From contig CALJKV010000021.1 of NCBI GenBank assembly GCA_937974245.1, positions 1-14,856 on the forward strand: a stretch of DNA of 14,856 nt, given 5' to 3'. The stretch is from an uncultured Chloroflexota bacterium (GTDB lineage Bacteria; Chloroflexota; Anaerolineae; Aggregatilineales; Phototrophicaceae). This document shows positions 13,929 to 14,856 of the stretch, one piece after another; within the stretch, counting starts at the first letter, position 1, and each line of letters opens with the position of its first letter. A program made the translations under genes and the position numbers. Below the pieces are notes generated by a model. The model searched no databases, had not been told where the DNA came from, and saw only the letters and a list, made by a program, of their open reading frames with translations.

Positions 13929-14747
13929 GTGAGTGGTACTCAGGAAATTTTTGGGGAATATGCCCGGATGCGAAATAACGGGTTGGATACCAGGGCGGCA
14001 CTCCAGGCAATGCGCGGCGCGATTGAACACTTGAACAAGAGCGAACGCGAAGAACTGGCGAGTTTGCTGCGTGCCTGGGAATCGAACGAGCAGCATCTAC
14101 CTGAACCGGAGCCGGAGCCGGAACCGCCCACTTCCTCCACCGGCATCAAGAAAATTGCACCGATCCAGCCTGTGACCCAGGTTCAGACCGACAAGCTGGA
14201 TGAAGCCCAATCAGAACGGGATGCGACGATGGCCTGGGTAAGCTGCCCCAATTGTGGCAAGACCAACCAGCGCCACGAGATTTTTTGCTATGCCTGCGGC
14301 CACCTGCTTGAACCGCTGCAAAGCGCCCATAATACCCGGCATTTTGGTGACGCGGACACGGAAAAAATCGGCAAACAGTTCTTCGGCCCGGATTCCGTGC
14401 TGGGGGTGCGGGTACGTGGTACAGCCGAATCTGTCGAATTACGTCCGCAGAACATTAACCACGAGATTATCATCGGGCGCAGTACCCCCGGTAGCCCGAT
14501 TGTCCCTGATATTGACCTCGTTGGAAAACAGGGGGCGGATTATGGTGTCTCGCGGATGCACGCCAATCTTTCCTATGACACCATACAGAACGTGATTCTG
14601 ATTTCCGACCTGGGCAGCGCTAATGGCACATTCCTCAATGGGGAGCGGTTGGTCGCCAAAGAGGTGCGGGTGCTGCGTCACGGTGACGAACTGCGTCTCG
14701 GACACATGGTGGTGATGATTTCCTTCCGCCATCCGGCACTGCCATAA
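13929..14747 (+). CDS. Zinc-ribbon and FHA-domain protein
   Basis: About 272 aa in four parts (numbering from the GTG at 13929). A charged helical N-terminus (about 1-55) contains EYARMRNNGLDTRAALQAMR. A Pro-Glu repeat linker follows (about 58-67). Next is a zinc ribbon with two CxxC knuckles, C106/C109 and C120/C123. The C-terminal FHA domain has GRS (183-185), SRMH (208-211) and GSANGT (229-234). FHA binds phosphothreonine; the ribbon probably serves protein contacts. GTG 13929 is preferred because AAGGA lies nine bases upstream; the ATG at 13920 abuts that site directly. It is divergent from the selW-like gene with a 158-bp shared upstream region. The stretch VPDIDL before the SRMH motif matches the short FHA protein at 9480. 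A link to Ser/Thr-kinase signalling is inferred from the domain. Confidence 0.89.
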   Translation: MSGTQEIFGEYARMRNNGLDTRAALQAMRGAIEHLNKSEREELASLLRAWESNEQHLPEPEPEPEPPTSSTGIKKIAPIQPVTQVQTDKLDEAQSERDATMAWVSCPNCGKTNQRHEIFCYACGHLLEPLQSAHNTRHFGDADTEKIGKQFFGPDSVLGVRVRGTAESVELRPQNINHEIIIGRSTPGSPIVPDIDLVGKQGADYGVSRMHANLSYDTIQNVILISDLGSANGTFLNGERLVAKEVRVLRHGDELRLGHMVVMISFRHPALP

Positions 14748-14799
14748 GCGCGGCGACGAGTGCATTAACTGCCCCTATGCAGGAGGTGGGCGCATCGTC

Positions 14800-14856
14800 A
14801 TGCTTATGGACAAATCAATTAGGTTGCTAACAAAACAGCAGGTACGTACTTCTCGA
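14800..14856 (+). CDS. Possible start of a further gene, cut by the right edge
   Basis: A strong AGGAGGT (14781-14787) precedes ATG 14800 by 12 bases, or ATG 14806 in the same frame by 18. The frame is open to the edge, beginning MLMDKSIRLLTKQQVRTSR. Spacing is longer than ideal and 19 residues are too few to name a family. It follows the FHA gene by 52 bp, so it may belong to the same transcript. Confidence 0.4.
   Translation, partial: MLMDKSIRLLTKQQVRTSR

Overview
The window looks like a chromosomal segment of a free-living bacterium with moderately high GC. The gene mix (FHA and zinc-ribbon/FHA proteins, HEAT and TPR scaffolds, an S9 acyl-peptidase with a propeller, a polytopic endonuclease/exonuclease/phosphatase fusion, an AapJ-type binding protein) fits Chloroflexota, perhaps Anaerolineae-like. 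That assignment is inference from gene content, since no rRNA or marker gene is present. TGA is a normal stop here (MarR, phosphatidyltransferase and binding-protein genes end in it).

Layout. Positions 1-1607 carry three minus-strand genes: the start of a peptidase C26/glutamine-amidotransferase-like protein cut by the left edge, an unrecognised 207-aa protein, and a membrane-anchored lytic transglycosylase. A 434-bp divergent region leads to a plus-strand 640-aa membrane protein with a complete EEP hydrolase domain. Facing it are a HEAT-repeat protein, an S9 peptidase with its terminator, a degenerate response regulator and a CDP-alcohol phosphatidyltransferase, all on the minus strand. A plus-strand tRNA-Pro(CGG) with promoter and terminator follows. 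After an AT-rich stretch come plus-strand genes for a short FHA protein, a MarR regulator and a TPR protein. A perfect LacI-family-type operator lies between the last two. The right end holds a minus-strand pair (a Rdx/SelW-like gene, then an amino-acid binding protein), a divergent zinc-ribbon/FHA gene, and the possible start of another gene at the edge.

The most notable item is the gene at 13480-13770. It reads as a SelW-like (Rdx) selenoprotein. A strong Shine-Dalgarno and ATG lie upstream of an in-frame TGA that occupies the second position of the family's CxxC/CxxU redox motif. A hairpin with a GTT loop sits 22 nt beyond the TGA, matching the usual bacterial SECIS pattern. Ordinary gene calling starts after the TGA at a TTG and loses the active site.

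Other points of interest are a receiver domain with Glu at the phosphoacceptor position, a lone CebR/CelR-like operator with no sugar genes nearby, a 15-bp hairpin without a U-tract, and an 11-bp phased repeat between convergent genes. Beyond possible minus-strand co-transcription (phosphatidyltransferase with receiver; selW-like gene with binding protein), the genes do not form one obvious pathway.
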